Source: Allodiplogaster sudhausi
Taxonomy: Eukaryota > Nematoda > Chromadorea > Rhabditida > Diplogasteridae
DNA length: 64,000 nucleotides
Direction of reading: 5' to 3'
Assembly (NCBI GenBank): GCA_945643635.1
Contig: CALZFC010000045.1
Location: forward strand, 2,327,001 to 2,391,000
The notes beneath the pieces were generated by a model that was not told the origin of the DNA, did no database searches, and worked only from the letters and a program-made list of their open reading frames with translations. Positions 12,757 through 32,620 of this stretch are shown piece by piece. The first letter of the stretch is position 1. The number at the start of each line of letters is the position of its first letter. A program made the position numbers and the translations under genes.

Positions 12757-14870
12757 GCTGACGTCATCGGAGGAGGGGAAGACAGGGGAGGGAGGAGGAG
12801 GAGAGTGAACTCGCCATCGGGGATTCCTAAAGGAAGAGGATTGATATGCATTCTTCTATGGCCTGCCATCAATATGTATGTACATATGTACATTTATTCA
12901 ACACAATCATTTCTCGCATGGAAAAGCGCAACCTAAACAAACGAGGGATTTACAGCTGCCTTCTGAAAGACATTTGTAAGATTTGTAATCTGCAGAGCAT
13001 TGCATATTCATTTAGAAAACGCAGCAAGGCCGCGGCAGTTGTTATGGAGGGCGAAGACAGAATTAAGAAGTGAACGAGACAGTGAATGCGCCAGATTTAG
13101 GGTTCAAAATAGAGAGCGCTAAGAGGGAAGAAATGGAGAGAGTGGAAGAGGAAGCGAGAGATAAAATGGCCGGGATTATAAAAGTGCCTGAAGCGATGAA
13201 CAGAAGTGGAAAACAAGGCAGCGGATTTCGATTCGCGTTGCCGGCAGGGTGAGGATTGTGAATTACTGCGAAGTAGGATATTGGCATGTGGGAGAGGAGA
13301 AAAGAACGAATGATATGAGGGTGGGGGACCCAACATCAGTTTAGAAGAAGGAGATGTACGAGCACAAACATCTAGAAAAGCAGAGAATGAGATAGAGAGA
13401 TGGAGAGCGTGAGAGGGTGAGACAAACAGAGAGTGAAGATATGTAGAGAGAGAGAGAGAAGATATGGAAAGATATAGAGAGAGAGGGAGAGAGAGCTATA
13501 GAGAGAGAGAGCGACGCAGAGGAGTAAACCAATCTTCGTGACACATGTTCGAGACGTGGCATGATTGATGACTTTTGCAGAGTGTATCGCATATGACAAC
13601 TGGTAAAGAAAGAGAGAGGCGGAGAATGTCTGAGGCGTAATGGACTCAGTCAGGGAAACTAATGAATAGCACTGGTGCATACACTCATTTCGATCTACAT
13701 ACATACTTCAATTAAGAAATTCTTTTAAAGATCATCTTATATGTATATCATTTGAGCCATATTAAATATAAGACAATGCAAATGAGCAAAAAAAAATCAT
13801 TTTACAGTTCCAAGCAAATCGTGGCAGGACTCCACAACTGGTTGACGGTGTCTTATTGTTAGAAATGGACTTCTTTCATGTATGACTAGTTGTGAGAAGG
13901 CAGGAATTAGCAAGAAGACGAGGGTCTTTGGCTCTCAGAAAGGCGGAAGAATCTTCCTCTCACTGACAAATCATGTGAAAATAAGAAGAATTCTTGGGCG
14001 AGCTTCGAGTACGAGAAGAAGCTAACCAAAGGAGGAGAGGAGGGAAACCGCTTAGATTCGACTCAGGGGCAGGCTTCCGTTGTCTCTTCTTCAGAATGAG
14101 CACACGAGGGAGATGACTAAATCCGCTTTCCTTCTCTCACTCTCTCTATCTCTCTCTCTTCCTCTCTTTCTCTCTCTTCCTCTCTCTCTCTCTCTTCCTC
14201 TCTCTCTTCCTTTCTCTTGCCTCCGGGATAAAGAAGGGTGTGAAACACAGAACAATCCTTCTCGGTGTACTTTAACGAACTTGTAAGATGGAACATTTAA
14301 CAATTTAACAAAGAAGAACGCATTTAATTGTAACCAAAGAACTGTAAAGAAGCTTTTGAAACAAGTGGGGAGAAAGGAAACGGTAGAACGACATAAAGAG
14401 AATAAAGAACCATGAGCCAAATGATTCGGTCTCAAAACGAAAGCTCGACTTCACTCGCGTATTCATGGAACTATTCTGCCGAAGGGTCCACACTTACATA
14501 AAAGGGGAATTCTATGAAGGGTTGCAAAGAGAGACGATGAGAAAGAGAGATGGAGAGAGAGAGAGTGCAAGAGAGAGAGAGGGAGTGAGATGGAATACGA
14601 GGGTGAGAGAGAAAAAGAGCTAAATGGAAAGAGATCGCCATTTCAAAAGAAGGAGAGAGAGATAAAGTGAGTGAAAGTAAGGTTGAGAAAATGAGAGAGC
14701 TGATTGAAAATCGAGAGGGGCAGAGAAAGAGAGAAAGATGACAAGAAGCAACTCGCACAAGATGAAATTTCCGCCGTCAGAGGTAAGCGGGCCCGGCATT
14801 CAGGGGCGATAAAGTAGAGAAGGCTGGCTAACGGTGAAAGGGGAGATATTCTAAGAGGGGAGAGAGAGCG

Positions 14871-14901
<31 letters not shown>

Positions 14902-15599
14902 GGGAGAGAGAAAGAGAAAGAGCATTTTGGAGAGAGTTGGGAAGGCGGAATGGCGACATGGCAACAAAAAGATGCGAGGAAAAAATTAGACCCAAACGAC
15001 GCAAAATTAGAGAGTGAGATAGTAAACGAGAGAGAGAGAGAAAGAGAAGGATAGAAAGAGCTATATACGTTCCAGAGAGTCGCGGATACGAGGAATGCAC
15101 TAAAAAGCGTCTGAGGGATGCTCCTGGAGATCTAGAGCACCATTATTGAAGGACAGCAAGGAACCCATCCAAACACTGTGAAGCTAAAGGGAGCAAGAGA
15201 ATCAGAGATGGCGTGGAATCCGCAGAGTAAGAGGTCTAACGAGTATTTTATACGATACACAGCAAAACAGAGTTGTGGAAAATAAATAAAGCATGAAAAT
15301 GGACAAAAGTACCCTGGATCCTTATATGACCTCCGCGTAAAAGTGTGTAATTTTAGTACATTGGCTCCTTTTACGAATGACTTGTGCAGGAACGATGAAA
15401 GAGATGAGGAATACGAGAAGAGAAGGAGATAATACCGAAGAGATGAAGTTCGACAGGTAGACTCATTGTCTGAAGCATGTTGTTGTGTTGAATCTGTATT
15501 TTACTTTCTTCGCCTTTTCTCTCACTCTGCATCTTCTCTCTTACTTCCTGTGCTCTCCTCAGCCAGTCATCCTGTCTTGCCTTTTATCTTCCCTTCATC

Positions 15600-15642
<43 letters not shown>

Positions 15643-16947
15643 ACTCTATGAAGTGGCCCCAGTCGCCTGCCCGCAGGCGGTTGAAATGTGAGACTAATCG
15701 CGTTAGGTGTAGGGACCTGGCAGTGGCGGAGTAAGAGCAGAGAGAGAAAGAGAGAGAGAGAGAGTGAGAGAGAGAGAGAAAAGAGGAAGAGAAGAAAAGA
15801 GGTTGGAAGCGAATTGGAGAGAGCGAATGTGTGTGAGGCGGCGAAAGAGAGGGTGGAGGATGATAAAGAGTAAAAATGAAGCAGAGGTGGATCGGGAAGT
15901 ATAGGAAATTAGGGGAGACGAGGCTGGAAAAGAGAGTGAGATAGTGAGAGAGGGAGAGAGGGACAGAGAGAGGGACAGAGTGAGAGAGAAGGAAAAGAGA
16001 GAGAGAGAGAGCGGGTGAGAAAGAGAGAAGAAGAAGCGTCCATTCTCAGAAGGCGTGCCATGCAAGAGTGGAACAGCCCAAAAAGAATTAGAGGCAGCGG
16101 CATAGTTTTGTGCCTCTGGGCACATTAATTTCACAAGAGCCTCCCTCTGTCTGGTTAGGATTCATTTTCTCCATCCTAAAATATTTGTTTAAAGTCAAAT
16201 ATGATGCAACAAAAAATTACAAAGAACGTGTTAAAAGAAGAGGAAAAGGAGAGGTAACTTGAATGAGGAGGAGAGCTTGAGAAGAAGAGAATAACAACTG
16301 AATGGAAAAGAGAACATCTGGCGGAAGTGGACAAGCCAACGCTACAAGTAATACTTGTAATGCACGCGAATACTTGGGTAGAGCAGCCATTTAATCAGCG
16401 AGTGGGAGAGAGCGAGAAGATGGAAAGGGTAGAGAAAGAAGAGAGAACGAGAGAAAGAAGAAGAGAAGTAAAGATGGAGAGTAGAAGAGAAAGAGAAAGG
16501 AAGGGAGGGCATGAAAGTGCAAACTCATAAAGAAATTCATTCTGAATTTTCTGAATTTCTTGACAAGACTTTCCGAGAGAGAGAATCACAAATCTCTGTC
16601 AATAATCTTCTTCTGAATCCCTCCAACAAACATCTCGATTTAAAAATAATTATAATAAACATAGAATAATATTGAATTCATAACAAATTATTTCATTAAA
16701 ATGTCTCGCCTGATTTCCAATACGTGATCTTCTTGAATTCTTTCTAGCATTTATCCTTTTGCTTCTGCCTATATTTCATTCTTTCTTTGTCTGCAGTTCT
16801 CTCCTTCTTTCTCTCCATCTCTACATTTTTTTCTAAAAGAAGTGTCGTCTGTCTAGTTGACGAAGCCAATTCCATATTCAAGAGGGCCTTACGCAATGGA
16901 GAGAGGAAGAGAGAGATTACGAGAGAGAATAAGGGAGATTGCGAGAG

Positions 16948-16988
<41 letters not shown>

Positions 16989-16990
16989 AA

Positions 16991-17047
<57 letters not shown>

Positions 17048-18008
17048 AAGAGATGCAGGGAAGGAGCTATCAAGAGAGAGGGAAAAAAGAGAAATATATT
17101 TAAAAAGGGAGAAAGATAGTATGGAGTTTGGAAGGCGCCGGAGGCATCCAAACCTCGTTTCCATCCAGGTGTGTGTCTCGGGCTGCACAATTTCATCGCT
17201 GTCGCCCACTCGCCAGACGGCGAAAACAGGAAAATATGCATCTCCATCATTCGGAATTCACCGCAAAACTGGACGGATATCGCCATTCAGACAGTAAAGA
17301 ACCAATTTAAAATTAATATTTATGGTAAAATCTTGCTTGCTACAAAATTGTCGGGAGAATGATTGAGTTTTGAGTGGGCAGCTCCACCTCGTCTTTGACA
17401 TGTCTCGTCTTCTTTGTCGGCACCCACCTTTCCTAATACACCGTCTGCCCGGGGAAGACACTAAGAACACACAAAACATGAGACTCCTGCGAATCGCCAT
17501 TCTAGAGAAGACAAAAAAAGTGTCAATGTAGTTGCCGCTCTCGCATTTGATGATTTTTATTGTCAGCTGAAATTGATACGCGAACAAGTAATTCAGTAAG
17601 CAACACTTTTCTTTACTCACATATATTAATTTTATTTTTTTATTTTTCCTTTCTCGTGAGAGAGTGGCCATTCAGGAATTACGTAAGTCCAAAAAAGGCG
17701 ATTACAATTCAAATTATAGATTAAAATTATATTTTCACTAATTGGCAATTCATTGCATGAATAAAGGATTCTTGCAGAAGACGTTCATCAATGCATGAAT
17801 AAAGTATTAGCTCGATGTTTTATTTTAGATTGAACTTGAAAGAATATTTCTCTACTCGCAATAAATATTTCACTCTCTTAAATTGAACTTGTATATGACT
17901 TTGGCATCAAATGCGGCGAATTCGGCCCTATTGCTTTTTCAGATGGCAAAGGAGTTGCAATAAATGATGACGAGAATAATGGGCTGGAGTAACAGAAATA
18001 GAAGGAGG

Positions 18009-18056
<48 letters not shown>

Positions 18057-19175
18057 AGGAGGGAGAGAGGGAGAGAGAGAGATAGCAAATGAAGAAAAAT
18101 GAGAGTTTTAAACTGTCTGTCTCTCAAGATCAAGTCACTCTCTCTCTCTCTCTCTTCTCTCTTTTCTCTCTACCACGAGTCATCAAGCTGCGTACACTGA
18201 ACGGAGGAAGCTGATGCCGTCTCTGAGTCCTGAGGGCGGTTGACGTGTCACCACGACGAACTGTTACCGTTACCCTGTCTTTCTCTTTCTTCCTCTTTCT
18301 TTCACTCTCTATTCATATTCCTCTGCCTCTCTCAATTTATCTCCCAATTCTCTCGCATCCTCACACAAATCCCTTTGCGTTTGGTTCGAGGCCTCCTCCA
18401 TTCCGATCGTATACCCTCCCTAACTTTCTTCTCATTTCCTGTTTGTCTACTCTCGCTCTCTCTCTCTCTCTTTCTCTCTCTTTTATGCTTCATAGATCAG
18501 TTGTATAACATTCTGCCGCAGTCAACGTTCATTCTCTTACTTTCATTCGTGGAATCCCGATTCTATCGAAACTTCCAGTGGCAGCGGATACCATTTCTCC
18601 TCCACAGTTATCTGGAGCTCTCCAGTGCTAAGTGTTTTTTTTTCAATTTACTTTTAAATTAGACGAAGTTTATTTCATCTTCTCGTAAGCAATCGATTAG
18701 ATAGAAGAATTCAGCGTGTATCTTCTCTGTCATTGCTTCATTCGCCCATTTAATATCCTTGTAAAACATCATTAAAAGTTAGGAATGAAATGTCTCTCTA
18801 TTGTCGCTGTACAGAATCAAGCTTCTTCTATTTCCTTGCCATTCGACTGCGGATGGAGGCACCTGAATAGACACTCATCGTCTCCATCTTTTACGATTAC
18901 GCAACTAAAAATTGTTATTGTGTTGATTTCGTTAGGAAGCATTACTCAATATATAACGACGACTTGACCGATTCAATGTCTGCATATTTCGGTGATGTCG
19001 AAATAGGTTTTTTTCCTCTTGGTGAAATTGCTGATCGACAGCATTCCAGAAAAGCATCAGATCATGTGATCACAAATACTTTCATGTCGAAATACAACTA
19101 GAAGAGATCGTGAAATAGCATTCCAACTTGATCCTCCTTGAAGGTTACTACAGCGACTTGGTGTTCTCCAGCAAG
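12757..19175. other. Long repeat-rich interval
   Basis: Dominated by GA/CT tracts (14140-14215, 14863-14925, 15602-15637, 16942-17062, 18012-18052). Non-repetitive islands at 13030-13260, 16040-16140 and 17130-17500 have balanced composition, but I cannot assemble a gene from them. Confidence 0.5.
16942..17062 (+). repeat. (GA)n tract
   Basis: Long GA run broken by an A-rich interruption near 16984. Intergenic. Confidence 0.95.
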
Positions 19176-20325
19176 ATGAGGCCATCTTCCACTCTGCTCC
19201 TCTTTCTCTCCCTTCCTCTCCTCGCTCTCTCTGCTGACAGTTCCTCAGAAGAGCCCGTTCCAGTGAAGACCATCAAGTGTTTCGCATGCAACAACTTTCC
19301 CTTCGAGAGAGCATGCAAAGAGGATGACACTTGCAAGGGGCAGTCTTGCTTCGTAGGTAGGAGATGTTATCTGTTTAGAAAGAAATATAAGAAAAATTGT
19401 TAGGGAAGTTGACTGAGTAGTAAATGAAAAGGTTAGTTTTTTTTCTAAAGAAAACGTTTTTATTCTTAAAAGATAATAAAAAAACTTTTCTAATCCCTTT
19501 AGTGTACGACAACGCGAAGCAGTACTACTTCCACGGCTGCGCGGACGAGCCAGTTGCCATCAATTCGTGCTACACTTCGGGACAGAGGTTGCAGCTGTCT
19601 TTTCTTCTTCTTTAATAATACAAAACTCTAGTTCCTGACATATACTTCAGCTTTTCATTCTACATGTTAGAAGTTCCCCTTGCCGTAATGAGCAGTGATG
19701 TTTGAGGACACTGTGTGCATGCGGCACCAAGAGATGCAACTCGGAGGGCGCCGGCTTCAAGCCAAGTCGCATTCCGCCCCTTCACTCCATTCAGCTTGAC
19801 AACTTCTTTGAGGTTCTCTCACTCTTTCTTCTTCCCCTTCTCTCTCTCTGTTCTCTCTCATTCCCCCATTCTCTCACCCTCTCTTCTCCCTCCCCCTTCT
19901 TTCACTCCTTTTCAGACCATCCCCACGGGCTCGCCGCCTCCGCAGCCTGCTGCGAAATCCACTGAGCAGCCCAAGGAGCCGCAGCCGTCCTCTGCTGCTC
20001 CCGAGCCGCCAGCGCCTTCAGTGGACCCGGTATTCTACTCCTTACCGTACTCCATAATGGGAACGCTATGCCTAACTGGATGAAGGCATTGTGTATATTT
20101 GATAACAAATGAAGAAAGCAATAAAAGTAATAATTGGAGGTGCCGGCCGCGTCGAGTGAAGTGCCCCCCTCCAGCACGAACAAGCCGAAGCCCAAGGCTG
20201 CATCGACTGCTTTCTTCTCTTTCCTCTTCCCGCTGTCATCGCTCTCTTCCTTCTTAGCTGGTCCAGTTAACTTCGAACAGCCTTCCATGTCTTCTGGGGC
20301 TTCAACAATTTTGTCCTCACAATAA
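19176..20325 (+). CDS. Secreted or membrane-anchored Ly6/three-finger-like cysteine-rich protein
   Basis: Five exons join in phase to 223 residues: 19176-19356, 19503-19587, 19707-19812, 19916-20029 and 20140-20325. A signal peptide (MRPSSTLLLFLSLPLLALSA) is followed by a ten-cysteine domain. It opens KCFACNN, contains CKEDDTC, CKGQSC, HGC and NSC, and closes TLCACGTKRCN. The terminal CxC...CN is the hallmark of Ly6/uPAR and related nematode-type extracellular modules. A low-complexity Pro/Ser/Ala/Lys linker of about 75 residues follows, then a hydrophobic stretch (AFFSFLFPLSSLSSFLAG) near the C-terminus. That stretch could be a GPI-attachment or membrane signal, although about 20 polar residues follow it. 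The exon 3 acceptor (TTTGAG) is weak but is the only one keeping phase. An AATAAA overlaps the stop region at 20321. The exact function is unknown. Confidence 0.8.
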
Positions 20326-21558
20326 AAGCTAAGATTGTTTGTCTGTTCTAGCACCACACGATTTAATGGATGGAGTAACCGCTCATTGACTCTAAAACTT
20401 CTCACAGCTTTAAGTTTGAAATATTGGGCGGTACTGTACATAGCTTTCCGCTATTTTTTGCCATATGTATATCGAGTCCCACTTATCAGTACTCTTCTTA
20501 TCAGAGCTTCAACCATAATCGCGTTTTCTGTACTTGAAGCAGTGTTTCACCATTTTGCTAACTACATATTACGTTTCATTAATTAATCAGCTTTTATCGC
20601 ATTCTTCCCTGGCATTTATGTATGCAAAGCATTCTCGAATAAAAGCGATAAAACAATTATTGCCTGCATATGTAGGCTTGAAATTAGCATATATGTACGC
20701 ATCTATGAGAACCATTCTTTCAAATAAGAGACCAATAAATAGACATAACACCGAGAGTTAGCCCTCTCTACAAACAATTGACAATTAAAATATACGTGGA
20801 TACAATGAAAGTTAATTTATGCTCCTAGAAAGTATATTCTCGCACAACCCCAGCAAACATATCGACGGCTTCAGAAAAAGAATTTTATGATCATAAAAGA
20901 GCAAGACAAGCGAAAAGGCATAAGAGATGTGTTTATCGTCGCAGGATGAGTCAGAAAACAAAAGAATCCGCAAATGATAGCAGAAGGAGACGGAGAGAAG
21001 AGATAGGCAAGAGCGTCTATTAAGAAGATGCCACCTCCTGATTACATTTATTTTAGCAAAACCATCCCGTTTACAAATTAACTATTCGCGTAGCAGCGTT
21101 GTTTATCAACTGAATTCCCAAAAATTATTTTAGAACTTTTCAGATGAAATAGGCTCTCAAACTTACTTAACTACATGTAAGAAACACAAGTCCGTGATTT
21201 CCAAAACGTTCTCTGGAGGCGGCAGATTCTAGCGTGCCCATGGTCAAAGGGAGAAAACAAGCAACCGGCAATGAATGAAGAATCACAGCCACTATGGGAG
21301 AGATAGCAGAATAGAGATATAGAGAAGGACGGTTCAGGAGTTGCGGAATAAAGGCTAAAGTTCTAGGGAATGAGTGAAGACTGAATGCGCGGTCGGAAAT
21401 GAGACAACCACAAAGGTAATACGCCTTCTTGACCGGGATCCTACATAAATATTGACGAGGGCAGAAGAGTGGGTGATATATATGTCATAAATTGTGCTTT
21501 CTGATACCTTCGGATTGCATAGGATCTGGCAAATTGCCAAAGGGGCGGAGACTGACTT
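20326..21558. other. AT-rich intergenic region
   Basis: Between convergent Ly6-like and ARL1 genes. Nothing recognisable beyond the two presumed 3' UTRs. Confidence 0.6.
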
Positions 21559-28441
<6,883 letters not shown>

Positions 28442-28757
28442 CTTGCAATGGTTGTACCAGGAACGCTGGAAAACACGACAACAGCCAACAAAAGTACTTC
28501 ATTGCCGAATGGAATGCTTCACGTCATTTATAGTGTATCGCAGAAAGATTTTGAATACCGTAAAAAAAGAATACACTAAAATAACTGCAACGCATGCCAG
28601 TTTCGAAAAAAAAACATGGTGTAAATTTCAGAGGTGATTTAATTGCGCTCATGTTTTGTTCCTCGCTCCTTATTCACGCGAAAGCCAGAAACTCCTCTAG
28701 TTTAGAGTTCGCGTGTTGCTTCTGATCAACCGTTGAAAGAGGGAACTTCAGATAGCA
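28442..28757. promoter_or_regulatory. Shared divergent promoter of KRI1 and eIF4A3
   Basis: 316 bp between the two start codons. ACTTCAG lies 7 bases before the eIF4A3 ATG and TTTTCCAG about 27 bases before the KRI1 ATG; both could be trans-splice acceptors. No TATA-like element is obvious. Confidence 0.45.
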
Positions 28758-31676
28758 ATGGCCGGCAAGAGCAGGTTTCTACTTATAATTTCCTCGCTTG
28801 TAGAATATATATTTTTGTCCTTTTTTAATTAATTTAAGTGGATTGTTTTTTATTTAATTTTTTTATAGAAGATATGGGTAAGGTCGGAAGCAAAGAAAGT
28901 ATCTTTAAGATATGAACCAGCTGCTGAGGATCTCAGCAATATCGAATTTGAGACGAGTGAAGATGTTGATGTTGTGCCGACTTTTGACGGAATGGGACTC
29001 AAGTAAGCTTGACTTTTATCTTTTATAATATATGCTCTGCCGTTGAGGAATACAATTTGAATGTTATATAAGAACGTTCGGTTTCTGTTAGGCCAAATGA
29101 CATTGCGCGATATAACGGAGAATATTCGGAAAATCTGTGTGGATGAAACTGGCGGTACCTATATATCCCTGATTCCAGTGAGTTGCTGATTCGTGGAATC
29201 TACTCGTACGGCTTCGAGAAGCCTTCCGCCATTCAGCAGCGGGCAATCAAGCCGATTCTCAAGGTGAGCTCGTCTAAAGGATCCGAAAACCGCACTTGAA
29301 TGCGGGCCGTAACAATCAGAAAAACTCAAATAGATTACGCTTGAATTTCATGTTTCAGGCTACATAATTTAGAAAAATCTGATAGGAATTCTTTTCGGTG
29401 AAGTAAAATGAAATAGTAAACATATTTGGGTTTATTACCAACCACAGATGAAAATGATAATTTGTAATGTTTGCAGGGCCGCGATGTGATCGCTCAGGCT
29501 CAGTCCGGAACGGGAAAGACGGCGACCTTCTCCATCTCGGTGCTGCAAGGTCTCGATGTCCAGGTCCGAGAGACTCAGGCACTCATCCTGTCGCCGACTC
29601 GTGAACTTGCGCAACAGATTCAGAAGGTCAGCGATACTGCCATTTGGAGCGCTACAGTTTACTGTATCATGAAGGAGGGTGAATTGGGGACCGGAAGCCA
29701 AGTTTGGGAGAGGGGCGTTAAAATCTGAGTGGGGTATGGATTGGGGAAGGCCCAAAATCAGGGTGATCCATGAGATAGACGGTACTGTTTAACCCTACTC
29801 GCTATCTCAGGTGATCCTCGCACTGGGCGATTACATGAACGTGCAGTGCCACGCTTGCATCGGAGGAACGAACGTAGGCGAGGACATCCGCAAGCTGGAC
29901 TACGGCCAGCATGTCGTATCTGGCACTCCCGGACGTGTCTTTGACATGATTCGCAGACGGTGAGGAAGGGGGGCTAACCATGTAAGCATGATGCGGCAGT
30001 GTTGAACATTCTTGTGTTTTCTAGGAGTAGAGCGGAATCATTGTTGTATATTCCTTCATATAAATTTGTTGTTTTTGTCCAAGTTCATGGAATGCCGGAA
30101 AATATTCTTGGGAAATATTCTATAAGAACGCATCTCATTAGAGGAAGGGAAGGATATTGTTAAGTGTATTAATTAGGCCGGAAAAACCTAAAGAATGGTG
30201 GTGCTAACGAATTGGAATGTTCTTTCAGCAATCTTCGCACTCGCGCGATCAAACTGCTTGTGCTGGACGAAGCTGACGAGATGCTGAACAAGGGATTCAA
30301 GGAGCAAATTTATGACATCTACCGTTATCTCCCGCCAGGAGCTCAGGTTTGAATGAGTTGTGTTTTCTGATTTAGTCTTACTAAAGACAGGAAGCAAGGA
30401 ATTTTAGCTAATCTTTTTTTTTAATTCAAAAAGGGGTTTGTTCGTGTACCCTTTTGCATATTTCAGGTTGTCCTTCTGTCTGCTACGCTGCCTCACGAAG
30501 TTCTCGAGATGACGTCCAAGTTCATGACCGACCCCATTCGTATTCTCGTCAAGCGTGATGAACTGACACTCGAAGGTTTGGATTTTGCTTATAACTCTCT
30601 CTTTCTCTCCTCTCTCTGTTTGTCTCTCTCTCCTTCTCCATCTCTTCTTCTCTCTCCAGGAATCAAGCAATTCTTCGTGGCTGTGGACCGCGAAGAGTGG
30701 AAGTTCGACACTCTGGTGGATCTCTACGACACGCTCACCATCACGCAGGCAGTGCTGTTCTGCAACACTCGTAGAAAGGTATTTCATTTAAAAATTATAA
30801 TTATATTATTATTATTAGTATTATTATGAAAAGGTAGAGTATTATTGATCATTGAAACCAGAGAAATTTATAAAAGAAAAATGAAAAGTGTAATAAAATG
30901 TTTTGTAGGTCGACTGGCTGGCCGAGAAGATGAAAGAGGCTAACTTCACTGTCTCGTCAATGCATGGCGACATGGAGCAGAAGGAGCGCGAGCAGGTCAT
31001 GAAGGTACGGTAGTCTTCGTGTCAGGACCATAGCATAGCTGCAGTTCATCGTATTCTTATTCGTTTTCAGTAAATTCCTTGGATATTCAGGACTTCCGTG
31101 CCGGGCAATCTCGTGTCCTCATCTCTACTGACGTGTGGGCCCGCGGTCTTGATGTACCACAGGTGTCCCTGGTGAGTTTTGTGGATTTAAACAGAGTGAA
31201 CTAGTTCTAACTAATACTACACAAAATAGAAAATAAATATTGTAAAAAAAAAAACAAGAGTGTATAATTAAGAAATTATAAGAGTAGATAAGTGAAATAG
31301 AATAATCAAATGAAAATGTTTTTAAAAAAAAAAGTGTGATATGTACCCAGGTCATCAACTACGATCTTCCGAACAGTCGCGAGTTGTACATCCATCGAAT
31401 TGGACGCTCTGGTCGTTTCGGGCGCAAGGCAAGTTAATTCGTTTTAAAATAAATTTTAAAGGAAGCGAAAATGAAAGAAACCTAACGAGAAAATTAAGAA
31501 GCTTTTCTAATAAAAAAATTGTAACCTCAATTAATAGTTGTTAATGCAAAATCAATATTCAGGGTGTCGCGATCAACTTTGTGAAGTCGGATGACGTGCG
31601 CATTCTTCGCGACATTGAGCAGTACTACTCGACGCAGATTGACGAGATGCCCATGAACATTGGAGACATGATCTGA
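28758..31676 (+). CDS. EIF4A3: eIF4A3, DEAD-box helicase of the exon junction complex
   Basis: RNA-clamping ATPase at the core of the exon junction complex, deposited upstream of spliced junctions and used in mRNA localisation and nonsense-mediated decay. Twelve in-phase exons give 402 residues (human 411): 28758-28774, 28910-29002, 29179-29263, 29477-29626, 29811-29959, 30229-30346, 30467-30575, 30660-30778, 30909-31004, 31091-31171, 31351-31428 and 31563-31676. Motifs run in order: Q-motif region [62 protein letters not shown] and [10 protein letters not shown]. The ending [11 protein letters not shown] and [14 protein letters not shown] separate it from translation eIF4A1/2. The intron after 31428 has a GC donor (AAG|GCAAGT). 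The acceptor for exon 2 is TTTAAG. The last 60 nt of coding sequence were copied in a tandem duplication downstream. Confidence 0.97.
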
Positions 31677-32194
31677 GGAGGGGTCTAATTGTAAGAGCAG
31701 TCACTCATGGAGTGGATACTATGCCCACACCTTATTATTCAAACGTTTCTCCTTTATTCAAAGCACAATCCGTCAACTTGCAGTAGCGTTCTCCCACGTC
31801 CTGTCTCACTAACACATGCTACTCTTTTCTCTGCTACACTTTTTATCGTTTTCATTCCTGCCTAGAAAACTGATCCTCACTTTGCTTTCCGTTACATCAT
31901 AATTGAATTGCAACTACAAGATGCAGACGTTTCTGAACGTACTGGTTTCGTTTTGTTATTTCTGAGACAATCACAAAACAATGTCGAGATCGAATTAAGC
32001 CAGTCTATTTCCGTTTCATAATTCGTGCTGTCTTAGGAGAGCCCGGCAGTTGTTGAAGCAATTCCTATTCCATAACTTTTGCCAAGTTGTAGACAGCTCC
32101 AACCTGTTCGAATGGTTCTTCTCATGCAGGCATAAAGGCAATGCACTTTAAGAAAACGTTTGTGATGTAGATTTGCAAATGGTGGATCTAACAT

Positions 32195-32280
32195 ACAGTC
32201 GCTCACACCACTCTTGAGAGCGGAGAGATTGTGCTGGAAATAATCATCATCCATTCCTCAACAAATACATTCCCCATTGC
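32195..32280 (-). pseudogene. Decayed KRI1 exon fragment, copy 1
   Basis: Read on the minus strand, this stretch resembles KRI1 exon 27778-27910. NVFVEEW stands for NAFVEDW, and after a deletion and frame change LSALKSG stands for LSALKGG. At DNA level the motif CAGTCGCTCA followed by CTTGAGAGC(A/G)GAGAGA is shared on the plus strand, as is CCTCAACAAAT. No surrounding KRI1 exons are seen and no open frame joins the parts, so this is a relic and not a gene. Confidence 0.7.
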
Positions 32281-32620
32281 AGAGGAAGCGTCTTTGGATT
32301 CGATATTAATGCGTTGACAAAAACAACAATAAGCGGATAATGACGGGGCGTAGAAATTCATTATGAAGCCAAATATTCTTCGTTTTGTGCCGCTCCATCG
32401 CGTTCCTATACTATTTTCATATGTCAGTATTGAACAGATTTCATGCATTGTTGTGAATCTGCTCCAGATTTTTTTACGTCTATTCAATCTGTCCTTTATC
32501 ATAAAAGAACGATAGAAACTAAACAAAATGTGGAGTAAATAAAGAAAGGAATGGTTGAAAGGTTCCCCATGAAAGTCCATTTATCACTATCACTACGACC
32601 AGAGTTGTTAAAGGCTTGTT

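Noticed and set aside
17130..17345. Open plus frame with CLGLHNFIAVAHSPDGE and the opposite-strand ORFs
   Set aside because: Looks protein-like, but no bordering splice sites or partner exons were found, and both strands are open here. Left as an unresolved island.
32203..32580. Minus-strand 125-codon ORF, repeated at 33303-33680
   Set aside because: It recurs only because of the tandem duplication, contains the decayed KRI1 exon in another frame, and resembles no family.
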